This document shows positions 28,301 to 40,706 of a stretch of 64,000 nt of DNA, piece by piece. This DNA comes from Dicaeum eximium (taxonomy: Eukaryota; Chordata; Aves; Passeriformes; Dicaeidae). The stretch lies in the NCBI GenBank assembly GCA_013396995.1, contig VWZP01010162.1, positions 1,034,261 to 1,098,260 on the forward strand. Reading direction: 5' to 3'. The stretch's first letter is position 1. Each line of letters begins with the position of its first letter. The position numbers and the translations under genes are program-made. The notes below the pieces were generated by a model that was not told the origin of the DNA, made no database searches, and was given only the letters and a program-made list of their open reading frames with translations.

Positions 28301-30549
28301 ATTTCACCACTACTTCAATATAATTTTATTTCTTCCTGTTCTTAAGGACAGAAAGCATTTTGTGAAGTCTTAGTAAGACTAATATACTTCACCAAAAAAC
28401 CCCAAGATGTTTTAGGTCAGAGAAAAATAAAAGTCTCATTTTTATTTTTAAAACACAGACAGTGAATTTCTAGAAAATTCTGTGCTTTTTGGAAGGAACA
28501 CAACCTCTTTCTCTAAACACAATATTTGCATTTTAGTTCAGTGAACAGAGAGGAATGCAGGCACCTCTAAAGACCTGTGGCAAATCCAGTCAAATGCAGG
28601 CTACTGATCTGTGAATTAAGGCAATGAATTACAGAATTCAGGCCTTCTAGGATAACCACAGTCAACTTCTAGAACAGACAGTACCTTGAACACGAAGTTC
28701 TTCCACCTACAGGAGATTCGGCCCTCATGGCCTTTTGATAGTGTAGCAGCACTAACCAGCAGTACCAATAACCACCTTTCAGGTAACACTGGCAGCTTCA
28801 GTTAAAACACAGAGGAGGAGAACCCTAAGTATTGGTATTTATCCAATCAGGGAACCCCATATTTCACATTTTAAAAAGTGTCCTAGCTAGAGGATTTCCT
28901 GGTTAACAGCATCTGCTATCTCCCCTCCCAAAGTCAAGGCACTATGAAGTTAGAAATGCAAGTGTCATTGAACAAAGTGTCATGTAAGACACAAGACTGT
29001 GGAAGACAGGAAAATTCTTTTGTACTGGCACAAGCACTTACCTAGAAAAAGGCAAGACCTGTATTCCAGATACAGCTCCCTGGAACTAGTGCCTATTTCC
29101 CACCACATTACCACTGGATAATCCTGACTCTCTAAACACCTGCTGGCACCAAGCTCTGTTTGAGGAGGATGAGTGGATGCTGGCCTAACACAGCAGAGCC
29201 TCTGCCTTAGTAACAAGGGCGATTACCTGGAGAGGTAAATTCAATCCTTTTCAGGCAGAGATCACAACTTGGATCTCTTGCTTTTTGGAGAAGCACTCTA
29301 AGGCTTTCTGTTATATAAAAAAGACAGTGGGGGCAGTGGCTCCAATCCAACAAGTTGTGCAGACCAGGTCGCACACAAATTTAAAAATTTATTCAGACAG
29401 AAGAAAGATTTCAGGTGTCCAAAAACCTATACCTCAACAGGTGAGGGAGAGATGAAAAGACTCTACAGACATTTCTAAGCCTGTAATTTCACTAATTTAT
29501 TATGCTAGGGATAATTCACACTCATGAAAAGATATTTAATGATTGAAGGTGCCAAACCTGGTTATCTACAACAGAATATTATGAATCTGTTACAGATTCA
29601 AGAGAACTTAATATAGCAAAGGCATATTTAGATGCACTGAAAGCTACACAACTAAAATTGGTTATATTAAGTTTTCTTAGCTACCACACAGACCCTACTG
29701 GCCACATCTTGCGCAGCTTTGTTTCAAAGTCATCCCAAATCTTCTGGCTCTGATCCCAGCAAGACATTTTAAGACTCACTACTTCTACAGACATAATCTG
29801 ACACTGGAGATTCTTAGCCAAATAAACATGACTAGTATCAAAGATTTTGCTTGAGCAACATAGTGAGTGTAATGACAGAAACATGCAGAAGATAAAACAT
29901 CACAAGACTGACACACAGCACAGTCAGCAGTCTGGCAATAGTTAAAAAAGTCTCTGTGTAGGCATTTAGCAGATGTAAGTTACTTCTGCCAGGATAAGCC
30001 TTAAGACTTCATCTTTATTGAAACTGGCTTTGCTGACATGTGCTTCAAAGCCATTGTGCGAATACTCTCCAAAAAACTAGAAAGAACAAAGGAAAACATG
30101 GAATACAGGATGAAGCCTTATTTATCATCCACTTACAGAGCTCAGGCTGCATGAACAAAATACACAGTCATAATATATAAATGCATCTGTCTAATTTTTC
30201 AGACTTAAAGATCACAGACTAAAAATGTTTTCCTTTCCCTTCTTCTCCATCATGCCTGCTTAATTCAGGAGAATCAACTGACTAAAATGCAGAAGGACCA
30301 ATATTGTCATTTCACTTGAGAGTTAAAGAAGTCTTCTCCTTGTAGTGCAAGGGACAGAAAAACACTTGAGCCTTTCAGCTAACAATGTGCTTAGAGTTGC
30401 ACATATGAATACTCTGGACATCAAGCTAGCCCTTTTTATTTGCATACAAAGTTTTTCATTGCTGTTTTCTTATATGGCAAACCTACTTTTGCAATGTTAA
30501 TTAACAGTTGCTCCTTTCCCTCAAATTGATTAAATAATGTTCCTCTATT

Positions 30550-30600
30550 AAAAAAAAAAAATAGAAAAATAAAAAGGAAAAAAAAAAACAAACAAAAACA
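30550..30600. repeat. A-rich low-complexity tract
   Basis: Long A runs interrupted by single T, G and C, ending in CAAACAAAAACA. Confidence 0.85.
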
Positions 30601-33209
30601 TCAGAAATTCTATCTGGATTGCAAATTCTGTCCTGGTCATGTATTTTCTGTACAACATTGAAGTGATTAAAGAGTATTCTGCAAGACACTGTGACTTACA
30701 GAATGGAAGACGATGTGAGAAAAACAATCATGGTGTTGTTTTTTATTCTAAAGCTTGGCTTAAAAATGGAGGATATGACATACCAATATCTGTAAAATTA
30801 TTATCATACAAAAAAAAAGAAAAACCAACTTAAAGAACTAGTTCTGAATAGCTTGGTAACTAGGCATTAAGTATTGTTCTTGGAGATCTGGCCAATGTGG
30901 TGTCACACTTATGTGAAGCTGAACTGGCTGTAAATTGAGATACAAGTTTTCCTCCATATGGAAAGAGCTGCTTTCAGCATTAACTGCTCAGAACTACAAG
31001 TATGGATACAAAAAGCAGCAGGTGAAACAGTTCTGTGTATCAGTAACCTTGCTTGGGATCACAGCTGTTTTATACCGCCTTGAGGAGGTAATCAAGCATG
31101 AACAGAGATGAGCAATGAATTTACTCAGTAGGAATGATTAGCATGCAGTAAAGGGGAGGTAAAATGATGCTGAGCTATAGAACTGTGAACCATTCTAAAT
31201 ATACTTTAATATTATAACTTTCTCCTAGAAGCAAACAGAATTCTTTGAACTAGCACAGACTAACAAGCAGCCCTGTGCACTGCTTGTTGCTTGTTTCCTC
31301 TTGACAGGATTCAGAGGCAGGAAGGAAAGGAAGAAGGCAGAGATCCAAAAGTCAGAGCTTGGGTGGCTTTATACCACTGCTCATATCCAAGGGTTTCATG
31401 TTGGGAGTCACAGATATCAGTGCTGCATCTACTTTTACGAGATGCATTTTACAGAATGTGAACAGTTGTAGTCCTTGAAAATATGATGTAGTGTCAATTT
31501 TAGGGAGCTAGATTTTTGGATAAAAACTTCTGAAAGCATCAGAAGACCACAACACCTGCAGGAACCTGCTACATAGAATTCATAAGGATTTATTCCTGAT
31601 GAATAAATAATAATCATTTGGGGCTTATAATAGGATTCCTGGAGATATATCAAGGTGTTGCTTGCGCACACCACTGTCCCAGGTCAGATTTACATTACAG
31701 AAACAAGTGATTTTTCACAGAGGCGTTAACCTTTAATAAAGAGGCTAATGGTGTACCCAAACCTGTTCTTCAGCAGAGCAGTGAAAATGATCTGCAAGGG
31801 TCCTGTGACCATCCTCCATGAAGAGCTGCAGTTCTTTGACACAGGGGATCTGGGGCTGTCCCCCTGTCACTCTCAAGCACCACCACCCTGCCAGCACACA
31901 GGCATCTGTTTCAGCTTTCAGGTCCTCATACACAAAATATGCTCCCCTGAGGGTAAAGCCCAAATAAACACCAACCTTCTTCAAATGAAAGTGTCAGAGG
32001 GTCTATGGCCTGGACACATTGATCTCAAAAACTTCCAGCAACTCAAGTCATCAGTGTGGCACTTCTACACTTAAAATAAGTATCTCAAGAAAGAAATCTG
32101 ATTCCTTCCCTTGGCATTCTTCCAGATACCTTAATTATTTGGCAATGTTGCTGCATAGATAATGATATATATAAAATAAAAGGCAACACTCTTATGTCTG
32201 CCAGTGCCATAGGACTGTGAAATCCATTTGCTGCACTAGGTTGCCCACGAGATGGTCATCTGAAATGTGCACAACTCACCATAGTCAACCATGTGCAGTT
32301 AATTGTTGTTAAACATGTGATAAACCGCTGAAACAAATTACCTTCTTTATTTAGCAATATGCCCTGAGAACAGATTTTCTGATTTACTGGGATAGTTCTG
32401 TCCGTTATCCCATTAAGTACACATTGCTAGAAATACCCCGGGCATCCCATTGCCAAACAAATCACCAAAAAAGAGCAGATCACCAAAAAAACTGAAAAGC
32501 AAACAGTAAGAAGTCCCACTTCCTATCAACTTTTCACCAAAACTCATATTCCATATATCTGCCAACATTTTTAAAATAGTTACGCCACCCTGATTATTTC
32601 TTCACAGTAAAAGTTTTCGGAATCTTGATCTTTCACAACAAACCACATCAGAGCTGGCAGGGCATCCCACTGCAAGAAGACACTGATAGACATGCATGGG
32701 CAATAAAAAATTCAGTGTTCTGACTCCAGCTGTTTTCTGTATCTAGCATGGAGGAAAAATTCTTTTCTCCTCCTCTTTTTATTTTGGTCTAATAAATTTT
32801 GAAACACCGAAACATATACTAGAAATTTTGGCCTAGCCCAAAATATTTTTAAATGCTTGATTGAATACAAAATTACATACAAAGCTGTTGCATGTTCATA
32901 TGGTACTCCATTCAGAGCTGTATGAATATTTATGCTAGATTGGATCTATAACATCATATAGAACTGAAATCTGTTTAGTAAGATTTTATGCAGCCAGAAT
33001 TTTTCAACAAGTAAAAATCAAGCATCAATTATGCTGACATTTTGAGATACGACCTCACATTTAATAAATGCTGGTTTGTGACTTTATTCTTCCTTCTTCC
33101 AAAAACACTCCATTTTGTCTCAAAAAATGCAAGGCACTATAAAAGCACATTAAAGTAAAGCAGAAAGTGTTAAGCAAATGCATGAAACTATATAGCTGGT
33201 CAGTCTGTT

Positions 33210-33240
33210 AAAAAAAAAAAACAAAACTAAAACAAAACAA
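33210..33240. repeat. Poly-A / (CAAAA)n tract
   Basis: A run of 12 As followed by CAAAACTAAAACAAAACAA. Confidence 0.85.
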
Positions 33241-34455
33241 TGTGGGAAGTGAAATAGCAATGTCAGAAGAAAATAGATCTTTACAGCATAAGGCTGCTGT
33301 TCAAAAAAAAAAATTTGGCTTTGAAAGCTTTTGTATACCTTAGGGAAATAAGAGGTATCTTGCAAGTTCAGTTCTGCTCAGCCCACTTGGTGTCTCCTAG
33401 AGATGCTTCTATCTGCCAGCTAAGAGCATAAGCTTTATTCTTCCAAGAAAATATATTCACTTGATTTCACACACTGCTCTAGGCTCCCAGCATTCAAATA
33501 CTCTAAGGTTTTAGTCCTTAGCAGGGATACAACACAAGAAACCAGCAGCAGAATTCTGCATTTGTCTTCCAATCTACTTATTTCATGTCTCTTTGTTCAA
33601 ACACCCATCCCACTGGCAAGTTCACACCATGTTTCTAAGCCTCCCCTAAACTTGCAAGCTGGAGTGAGGTGGCCTAAAAGAGCCCAGCAGCGAGCAGAAC
33701 GTGCTGTCACTGCGAGCTGTGTCAGAGCTGTGACAGGAAATGCCGTCTTGGCAGCACCCTAAGGAGCCTATTTCAGTCACCAAAGGAAACAGTTCCTTTG
33801 AGATTTCTTACAGGGCTAATTACAGGTACACATGTAGGCTAGACATCAACCTATTCTTCCAACTCACTTACTGATTTCTTTTATTATTTGTAGTTATTTT
33901 ACAAGAAAAACTGCATACAATGCAGGAACAAACTGAAAGTTCTATGCTCGCATATTACATGATCATGAAAGTGCTGTAGTGGTCCAGGTGAGAACAACAG
34001 ATTATCTCCTTCTGATTATACAGCAGAAAGTACTTCCTCTAATTGCTTAAGAAGTTTCACAACAGTGCTTACCAAGTCATCTTCTCTGCCTTGTCCCAGA
34101 GTCTTAAAACTAATAGTCCCTACACAGGACAAAATCAGTTTCACTAAACCTGTGAATTTTCAGTCATTCATCTTCTTTCTGAACTTAATGAAAAGAAACA
34201 CAAAATGCTTCTACTGCTTGCTATTTAAGTGTTGACACCTTTGCTTCACCTAGATCAGCTTAATCCCCATACCAGTAAATGTATTACGTGTTGGAAAAAT
34301 CCATCTTGTGTCTTTAATTCTAAGAAATGTCCAAGCAGTTCAGTGTACAAGAATCATGTTCAGACACAAAACTACAACCTACTTAGGGTGAAAACCATCA
34401 AATCCTTTATTAATCTGATAATATGACTAATCGGTTGGTGTGGGTTCTTTCTTAC

Positions 34456-34560
34456 CTCAATAATCTTGTCATGAATTTGCAGGCCTTCTGCTTTGTCTGC
34501 AGGTCCATTTTCCAAAATCTTTGACACATAAATTCCCTCAGCAGATTCCTCCTGATTGTT
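34456..34560 (-). CDS. PDZRN4: PDZRN4 exon 3 (middle of PDZ domain 1)
   Basis: A 105-nt exon of 35 codons. It is flanked by the acceptor CTGGTACAG (AG at 34562-34561) and the donor GAG|GTAAG (GT at 34455-34454), phase 0 on both sides. The translation starts NNQEESAEGIYVSKILENGP and continues ADKAEGLQIHDKIIE. GIYVSKI, then GPADKAEGLQIHD, then KIIEV are the beta-C, alpha-A and beta-D elements of PDZ1 in PDZRN4. The residue after the last codon should be V-N-G, supplied by exon 4, which was not found in the window. An open frame of 71 codons spans this exon, but its parts outside these splice sites are intronic read-through. PDZRN4 rather than PDZRN3 is supported by the ENDTLGF...RPNQNNQE and ILENGPAD wording. 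Confidence 0.95.
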
Positions 34561-37500
34561 CTGTACCAGGCAATAGGGAAGTTGCAAAAAGGGCCATATT
34601 AGTACAAAAATTGAGATGGTACTAAAATCAGCAGCAATGAAAAATGTAAATCCACATGAAATATGCAGCTCATTTTTCTAGCTAAGAATTAAGCTCCTTG
34701 AGATTTTTTTTTTTAACTTGCTTAACACAAAGTAGTTATTAATCAAAAGGACAGAATAAATGAACTATTCCAGCAATTTTTATAAGATTATCCTTTTACT
34801 TCCGGTTATTTTAGTCTAAATGAGACACAGTGTGCAACAGTAATCCGATCCCAGCTAAAATACTTGGAGCAAACCTCAGACTTCACAGCAGCCAGTGACT
34901 AGCACATAAATGCACAGTGGAAGACACTCATAAAAGTGGATGCACAAGTGTTTCTCTCAGAAGGAAAAGGGCCCTGCAGTACTGCTGCTTGCAAACTGCC
35001 TTACTGCATTTGAAAACAAAGCTCCAAGGAACAAAGTGACATTAGTTAGCTGGCGCATAACAGCGAGAGGATTTGGTTGGAACTGGTTAACCTTATAAAT
35101 CCTATTCACATGGGAGATTGAGAGCTTGCTCAACTATGAAATGCATCTCCAGTTGATCTCTATGCAACCCTAAGTACAGTACTCACAGAAGGTCAAATTT
35201 AAAAAAGACAAGTTATCTACCACAGCTGCAACAATATAATTGATGTTGTTGTACATGCTGGAATTAGTTTATTTCATCACATGATAGTTAAAATGAGACT
35301 TAAATAATTATTAATGAAGAACTAATGTCAAGCAGACACAGCCTACTTGCAGGGTTTTAAGTCTTTATACAAGTAATAAGCTAGCTAGCAATAACTGAAG
35401 GAATCTTTCTCCAGATTATTTATGCTTTTGATTGCAGTTCATAAGCTTATTTTCCTTCTGTGACTGGTGAATCCCTGACCAACAGCACAGTTCATATCTG
35501 CACAGGTTTCTAGCCCAGGTCCTATACACTCATGGGGAAAATGCTTTATAACTTTTTCTATTAAGAAAACTGTAAAGGCTGTAAGGGTATGTAAAACATA
35601 CTTTACACAATGTGGCAACAGTCCCATGGAGACTTGACCCAGGTAGATTTAAGGTCAATAAATATTTGTTCAACACAATATTATGTCATACTATGTTTTC
35701 ATAAACTTCTTTTTTTTTCCCCTTTTCACAGAGACTCATATATGTCAGGTAAGAAGCAAAAGGGAAACATAGTAATCATTCTAGCAATAGTTTGAAATTA
35801 TTAACAAATAGACTTCCCATCTAGGCAGTGAGAAATGAAACTCTGGTAAAAAATGCATAATGGTCATTACATTGCAGTGAAAATACAAGAGGGACATGGT
35901 TTGGTTTTAACTTGAGAAAACAAAAAAGCTAGATTATAGCACCTTCACCCAACATAAAACTGTACTTCTTTCCATCAGAAATTTCATTGGCTTATCAAAA
36001 GCAATGTATGACCAGCAATGTTAAAAAAAAAAAGTGCTTCAGTTTGACTTGTGGTCCCCATCAGCTGCATGTGCTGGTGCCCACCACTCCTGACAGGAAA
36101 ACACAGCACAAGGCATACTGAGCTCCAGCACTATGTCCCACAGCCCAGGGGCTGTGCAGCAGCTGTGCCTGCAGCACACCTCCCTCCAGCCTGGCTTTGA
36201 TGTGGGGTCCTCAGGGGAAACAGCCCTCCCAGCCAGACAGAGCTGGGGCCCATCAAAGCAGCCTTGCTCCCTCAGAATAATGAATCACCTCTCAGAAACA
36301 CACTGATGAGAAGCAAGTTCCTTTTGACAGAATAAAAGATGATCCTATGATGAGTTGTTCCTTTCCTCTCCTCCTTCCTTCAGGTAGAAGGTAAACAGTG
36401 GGGATGCCTATTATGGACTGAAACTAAACAAAGCCAACAGAAAGTATGTATGTACATTACCCAAGTCACCAAGAGTCACCTGCTTTCCAATGGAAAAAAG
36501 CTGCATTGCACTTATAAAACACTAATAATGTGATGAAGAAGACATCCCTAAGCACATGACTAATACAGAGACATCAGTGTTCTGCTCTTCTGCTGCAAGA
36601 GCCAATGTTTCAACCAAGGGCACCTTTTCCCTGGACAGCCTGAATGTACAGGGAACCTTCATGAACTCTTTTTGTCTTTCTAACAACAACTCCTGTTCCA
36701 CTATTTAACTGCTTTAAAGCAGAACTTTGTGTTTTCAATATTTGAGTCAACTCAAGCATTCTTTCCTATTCTATCCTCAGCTCCAGATACACTGAGTCTC
36801 ACACTGATACCTGGGAAATGCCAATCCAATGCCTGTGGTAGTCACATTTGTCAAAATAAGAACAAAACACAAAGGAATTTCCAAATTCAACTTCAAAGAC
36901 TCAAAACCACCTGAGGCCCATCCCTGCCTCACAACCTCACCAATTTGTCTCAAATATGAGTCCTAATAGAAATTAATTTCCTTTTCTCCATTGGGCAGTT
37001 TTGTCAACACACAGTGCTCCACTTCATATATTTATCACTTACTCCTTAAAATTACAAAATATTAGAGTCAGAAAGTCTGACAATTTGTGATACATATCAC
37101 TGTTGCAGTATGCACTGTCAACATCTAAGTCCTTTAAAGAAGCTCAGTTGCCATCCCAAGAAAACTGAACACATGCTCTCTTTTCCCTGCAGTTCTCTTA
37201 CACATGTAAATAAGAGACATCACAATGCAATCCAAACGAAAGATTGTCTGAATTTTGTTACTGCTACACTCAAATATGAACATAATCATGGCATGTGTAT
37301 TTTAACTTGTAGCCACCTGTTGTTTCATCCTTCCACTAGAAAAATCTAAGAAACTCTTGCTTTGGATTTACAGCCCCAACATCTGATAACTGCTGATCTT
37401 CATATTTACCCACAGGGAATAGTAACTCCAGCACAGACAGTGGACTAATGGGAACAGACTCTTTGGCACCACTAAATATAGCTTTAGAGCAGAAGATTGC

Positions 37501-38302
37501 CACACTAATGTACAGGGTCCTACTCCCCTCCTCCACAATACTAGAAGGCTACAATTCTCCCCTTAACAAGAACCTGATCAGTACATAATTATTACCAACC
37601 CTTTTAAATCAACTATTAATTTTCCAGTTTAACAGGTTTCTTTACCCTTCATACACAATGACAGTCCTGATTAATGCTTTTGGAAAGAAGAAGTTAAAAA
37701 CAAAAAAAGGCAAGCATATTCATACATGTATTCTAAGTGGGGGCTAGTGATCCTTATGCATATTCTGTGGCTTGCAATGAACTTTCCAAACCTAGACTGA
37801 TGAGATTAAGATACAGCATTGGTGAAAACCATTTCAGTTCATAAAGAAAAATTGAAAGCAGGCATGTGAGAACAGACATGTGCTTAAACTATCTGAGCTA
37901 CAGAAGCACATTTTCTTCTCTCCTGTCAATGGGAAAAAAAAAAAAAGCAAGCTGTTACATTGAATTCCAAAGGCTTAATCCTGCAACAATGACTTTTACA
38001 AGTAGTCCCAGGGACTTTCATTGAACAGTTTGCATGAATACATATTATTTGCATGGGACCTGAGTGTAAAGCAGCCTAAAGTTTTAAAGCAAAAACACTA
38101 CGAACAGCCTTCCAAAAAATTAGAATAATACAATTCTCATGAGATAACATCTTCTAAACAATGACTCCAGTTCTACCTGATAATAGTTCTTCTATCTGAA
38201 GAATAGATTCCATAACTATTGTCATCAAAAGTTACTCAATTAACAGTGTATACAGTAAAAGTAGATATGGACAAAATCACCTACAGTTACTTTTCGCATT
38301 AC
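34561..38302 (-). other. PDZRN4: PDZRN4 intron 2
   Basis: An intron of 3,742 bp, AT-rich except for a GC-richer patch at about 36055-36262. It contains short poly-A or poly-T runs near 34710, 35710, 36020 and 37930. All reading frames in it are short and match no family I know. Confidence 0.85.
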
Positions 38303-38389
38303 CTGATTGGGTCGTCCTCCTATAATATTGAATCCCAAAGTATCATTTTCTCGGTGTAGCATGATCATTAATGGTTTGCGTTCTCCTCC
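38303..38389 (-). CDS. PDZRN4: PDZRN4 exon 2 (start of PDZ domain 1)
   Basis: An 87-nt exon of 29 codons, too short to appear as a long ORF. The acceptor is a pyrimidine-rich tract ending TTAG at 38391-38390, and the donor is CAG|GTAAT at 38302-38301. The translation runs GGERKPLMIMLHRENDTLGF followed by NIIGGRPNQ. LGF is the carboxylate-binding loop of a PDZ domain, and NIIGG is the beta-B strand start that receives C-terminal peptide ligands. ENDTLGFNIIGGRPNQ is characteristic of the PDZRN/LNX3-4 first PDZ domain. Both splice phases are 0, matching exon 1 upstream and exon 3 downstream. Confidence 0.95.
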
Positions 38390-39184
38390 CTAAGAAGAAA
38401 GAGATTAAATATTGTTAAAGAACCCAGTCTCAAGAAGAACTTATTAAATGAAAACATTATTGCACGTAAGATTTTTAGCTGGAGAATATAGATAAGGCTT
38501 GAAGAAAAACGAGGCTGAAAAGACTTGGCACTGGAAAAAAAAAAAAAACAAAGAAAAAGTCATGATTTACTGAAAAGTTAGCAGGTAACACCTGATTATC
38601 TCCAGTTATCTTCAGCTGAACAGAAAAAAAAAGGACAGGTTTTGGGTGTGAGGAATGCTTGGCACCACTGAAAAAAGTCAGAGTTCCAAATGTCTGGAAG
38701 TCTTTATAAACATAAAGTCCCCATACATGTTAATATTTCAAACATTAAACATACAGATTAAAATAGAAAACAATATAATTTTCCGATCCCAAAGTCATTA
38801 CAGCACACATTTTAAAACAACTTTCAAAGAGCACAGAGAAACCCAAAACCAGCTCTTTATCCCAAACTTTTTCTCTCCAAAAAGAAAGAATCCAAAACAA
38901 CATCTGTAAAAACGTGGGGTTTACTCTGAAAAAAAGGCTTAAAATATAAAGCAGACACTGAGAAGCATAAACGGAATAAAACTTAAAAATGACAAAAGAA
39001 AAATCTTTTCCTTCAGTGGGCCAGGTAAATAATAAAAAATTTTTAAAAAATAAAAATTGGAGGTTTTAGTAAAGCAAGTTACCTTATTTTACGCTGAAAC
39101 CCACATTTTACTAACAGTGTCAGTGACGTGTTTTACGCACGAACGGTACATTTGAATTTAATTACGTGTGTTTGTACTGCACTG

Positions 39185-39345
39185 ATAGTTTTCCTCCCCA
39201 GCTCCCGCTTTATTCCTTCTCCGGGCGGCAGCGCCCACAGCGACCCCTCCCGGCGGCGCAGGGGAGCGGCGGGTGCCGCGCGGGCGGAGCGGCGCTCCCG
39301 CCTGTCCGCGCATCCCGGCCAGCTCCGCACGGACACTCCCGACAC
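39185..39345. promoter_or_regulatory. Isolated CpG-dense block inside PDZRN4 intron 1
   Basis: About 160 bp of strongly CpG-rich sequence (many GCGG, CGCG and CCGG motifs), bounded on the left by AT-rich intron and on the right by ordinary-composition sequence before the main island at 40.1 kb. Reading frames are open on both strands, as expected from composition. No splice-flanked coding exon is recognised. It could be a downstream promoter or enhancer element, or non-coding first-exon sequence. Confidence 0.4.
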
Positions 39346-40109
39346 CTCTCCTGCCTTCTCCAGCCACCGCTTTCCTCGCACACCCCACCCCCAGCAGTCA
39401 CTGCTGTCCCACTCCACATGACCTTACCTCATCTGCCAAGAGATGAAGCAAGTGTATGAGCACACCTCTCAGGTCCAGCAACCTAAACCTCATGCACTAG
39501 CTAACCAGAGGAAACTTAAAAAAAAAAAAAAAATTCAAGTTTTCAGAGTTACTCAATGCTACGAAGACCTGCGAGACCTGTATTCTGAGGCATTCTGGTG
39601 TCCTGTGAACAACGTCCCCTTTCCCATTTTCCATGCAGCAGGCAGATGCCCAGCACACTACATTGCTTCTTCGGGTGTGAGTTTCACTGTTCAGACCTTT
39701 TCCACCTGGAATTTTGCTTCCCAAGGGCCCACGTAGATTTAGGTAGAAAGAAAAATTCTTTGCATTAAAACACTTCTCACCACGACTGCAATCAGTAATG
39801 CCTGAGCCTGCACAGTGAGCTTCCAGGCAGGAATTAAAAACCAACCAGTTCCATCACAGCAAGTGAAGCCAGCTCACCGCAATTCTCGCATGGTTTGTTT
39901 TGCCTAAGGAAGCGTGTCGGTCTCTGGGCAATGCCCTCAGATCTGATGGGAGAGCGCAGCACTGCTCCGGACTCTGCTTATTAACGGCGGGAACTATCAT
40001 TCCATTCTACCAAAGCTTTGCTGTCCTTTCGCCTCGTTTCCAAAGTCTATAATAATTTTACACTCAAGTTTTTTAAGACAACTTCTCAGCTGCTCAAATA
40101 AAAGTTAAA

Positions 40110-40706
40110 AGCCAGCTCCACGCCCCTGAGCTGCCGCCAGTAGCAGCAGGGGCAAAATGAAAACAAGAACAGCTGGGTCCCTGCGAGGCGGGGCGGCCTG
40201 ATGAGAACAGCCGGATCGGAAGAGCCAGGACCCTTTTGCCAGCTGCCAGCCCAGGAGCGAAGCCATCTCCCCTCCCTCCCGTTCCCCATCCTCTCCCGCC
40301 GAGCAAGCGCTCGGTCGCAGCCTCTGCCAGGCACTGCTGGGTTCACCGCAGCACGGGGTTTCGGCTACCGAAGGGCGCCGGAAGAGGGACCGGCAAAAAG
40401 CGTGTCCCCAGTGGGTGTGTTACCAAAAATCAGTAAAAAATAAAACTCTTCATCTGGGAACAGGGTCCGGCGGCTGTATCTCCCCGAACGAGGCGCAGGA
40501 CGGGCAGGGGCGGCTCGCACCTCCCGGAGGATGGGGAGCGGGATCGGGCTGGGTCCCGGACTGCTGCGTGGTGACTGCCGGCCTCCGGGGACACCGCCCG
40601 CCCCGTCACTCGGCCGGTGGTTCGCAAGTCGGGCACGGGAAGAGAAGGCTGGAGGACAGCACAGCTGGAGGGGCGCAGACCGCTGCCTCTGGAGGGGCGC
40701 AGACGN
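40110..40706. promoter_or_regulatory. Intronic part of the CpG island, left of the assembly gap
   Basis: GC-rich, CpG-dense sequence in the 5' part of PDZRN4 intron 1, probably continuous with the promoter island through the unsequenced gap. Apparent long ORFs crossing the Ns here are artefacts of reading N as an open codon together with the scarcity of AT-rich stop codons. No exon is recognisable. Confidence 0.5.
40665..40705. repeat. Two copies of a GC-rich minisatellite unit abutting the gap
   Basis: The 16-mer CTGGAGGGGCGCAGAC occurs at 40665-40680 and again at 40690-40705, a period of 25 bp. The second copy ends one base before the Ns begin, so a longer array may continue into the gap. 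Confidence 0.7.

Larger units (their letters stand above)
1..34455 (-). other. PDZRN4: 5' part of PDZRN4 intron 3 (continues beyond the left edge)
   Basis: AT-rich sequence without recognisable exons. A hand scan for exon 4, which should begin VNGK(D/E)LS and contain KEPIVVQVLRR, found nothing. The equivalent intron is very large in other vertebrates. Apart from the duplication, CR1 fragments, SINE-like stretch and simple repeats listed separately, I see nothing I can name in 1-6300, 8003-15000, 15200-18500, 18840-20190 and 20290-34455. Short open frames here mostly use non-ATG starts, overlap in several frames and look like chance. Confidence 0.75.

Noticed and set aside
34372..34587. Single 71-aa minus ORF at the PDZ exon taken as a whole gene
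   Set aside because: Only 34456-34560 lies between a valid acceptor and donor. The residues before NNQEES and after KIIE are intron read-through.
39128..39421. Cys- and Arg-rich frames in the intron 1 CpG block as the missing zinc-finger segment of PDZRN4
   Set aside because: The cysteine spacing does not fit RING or TRAF-type fingers, and exon 1 joins exon 2 directly in phase 0.
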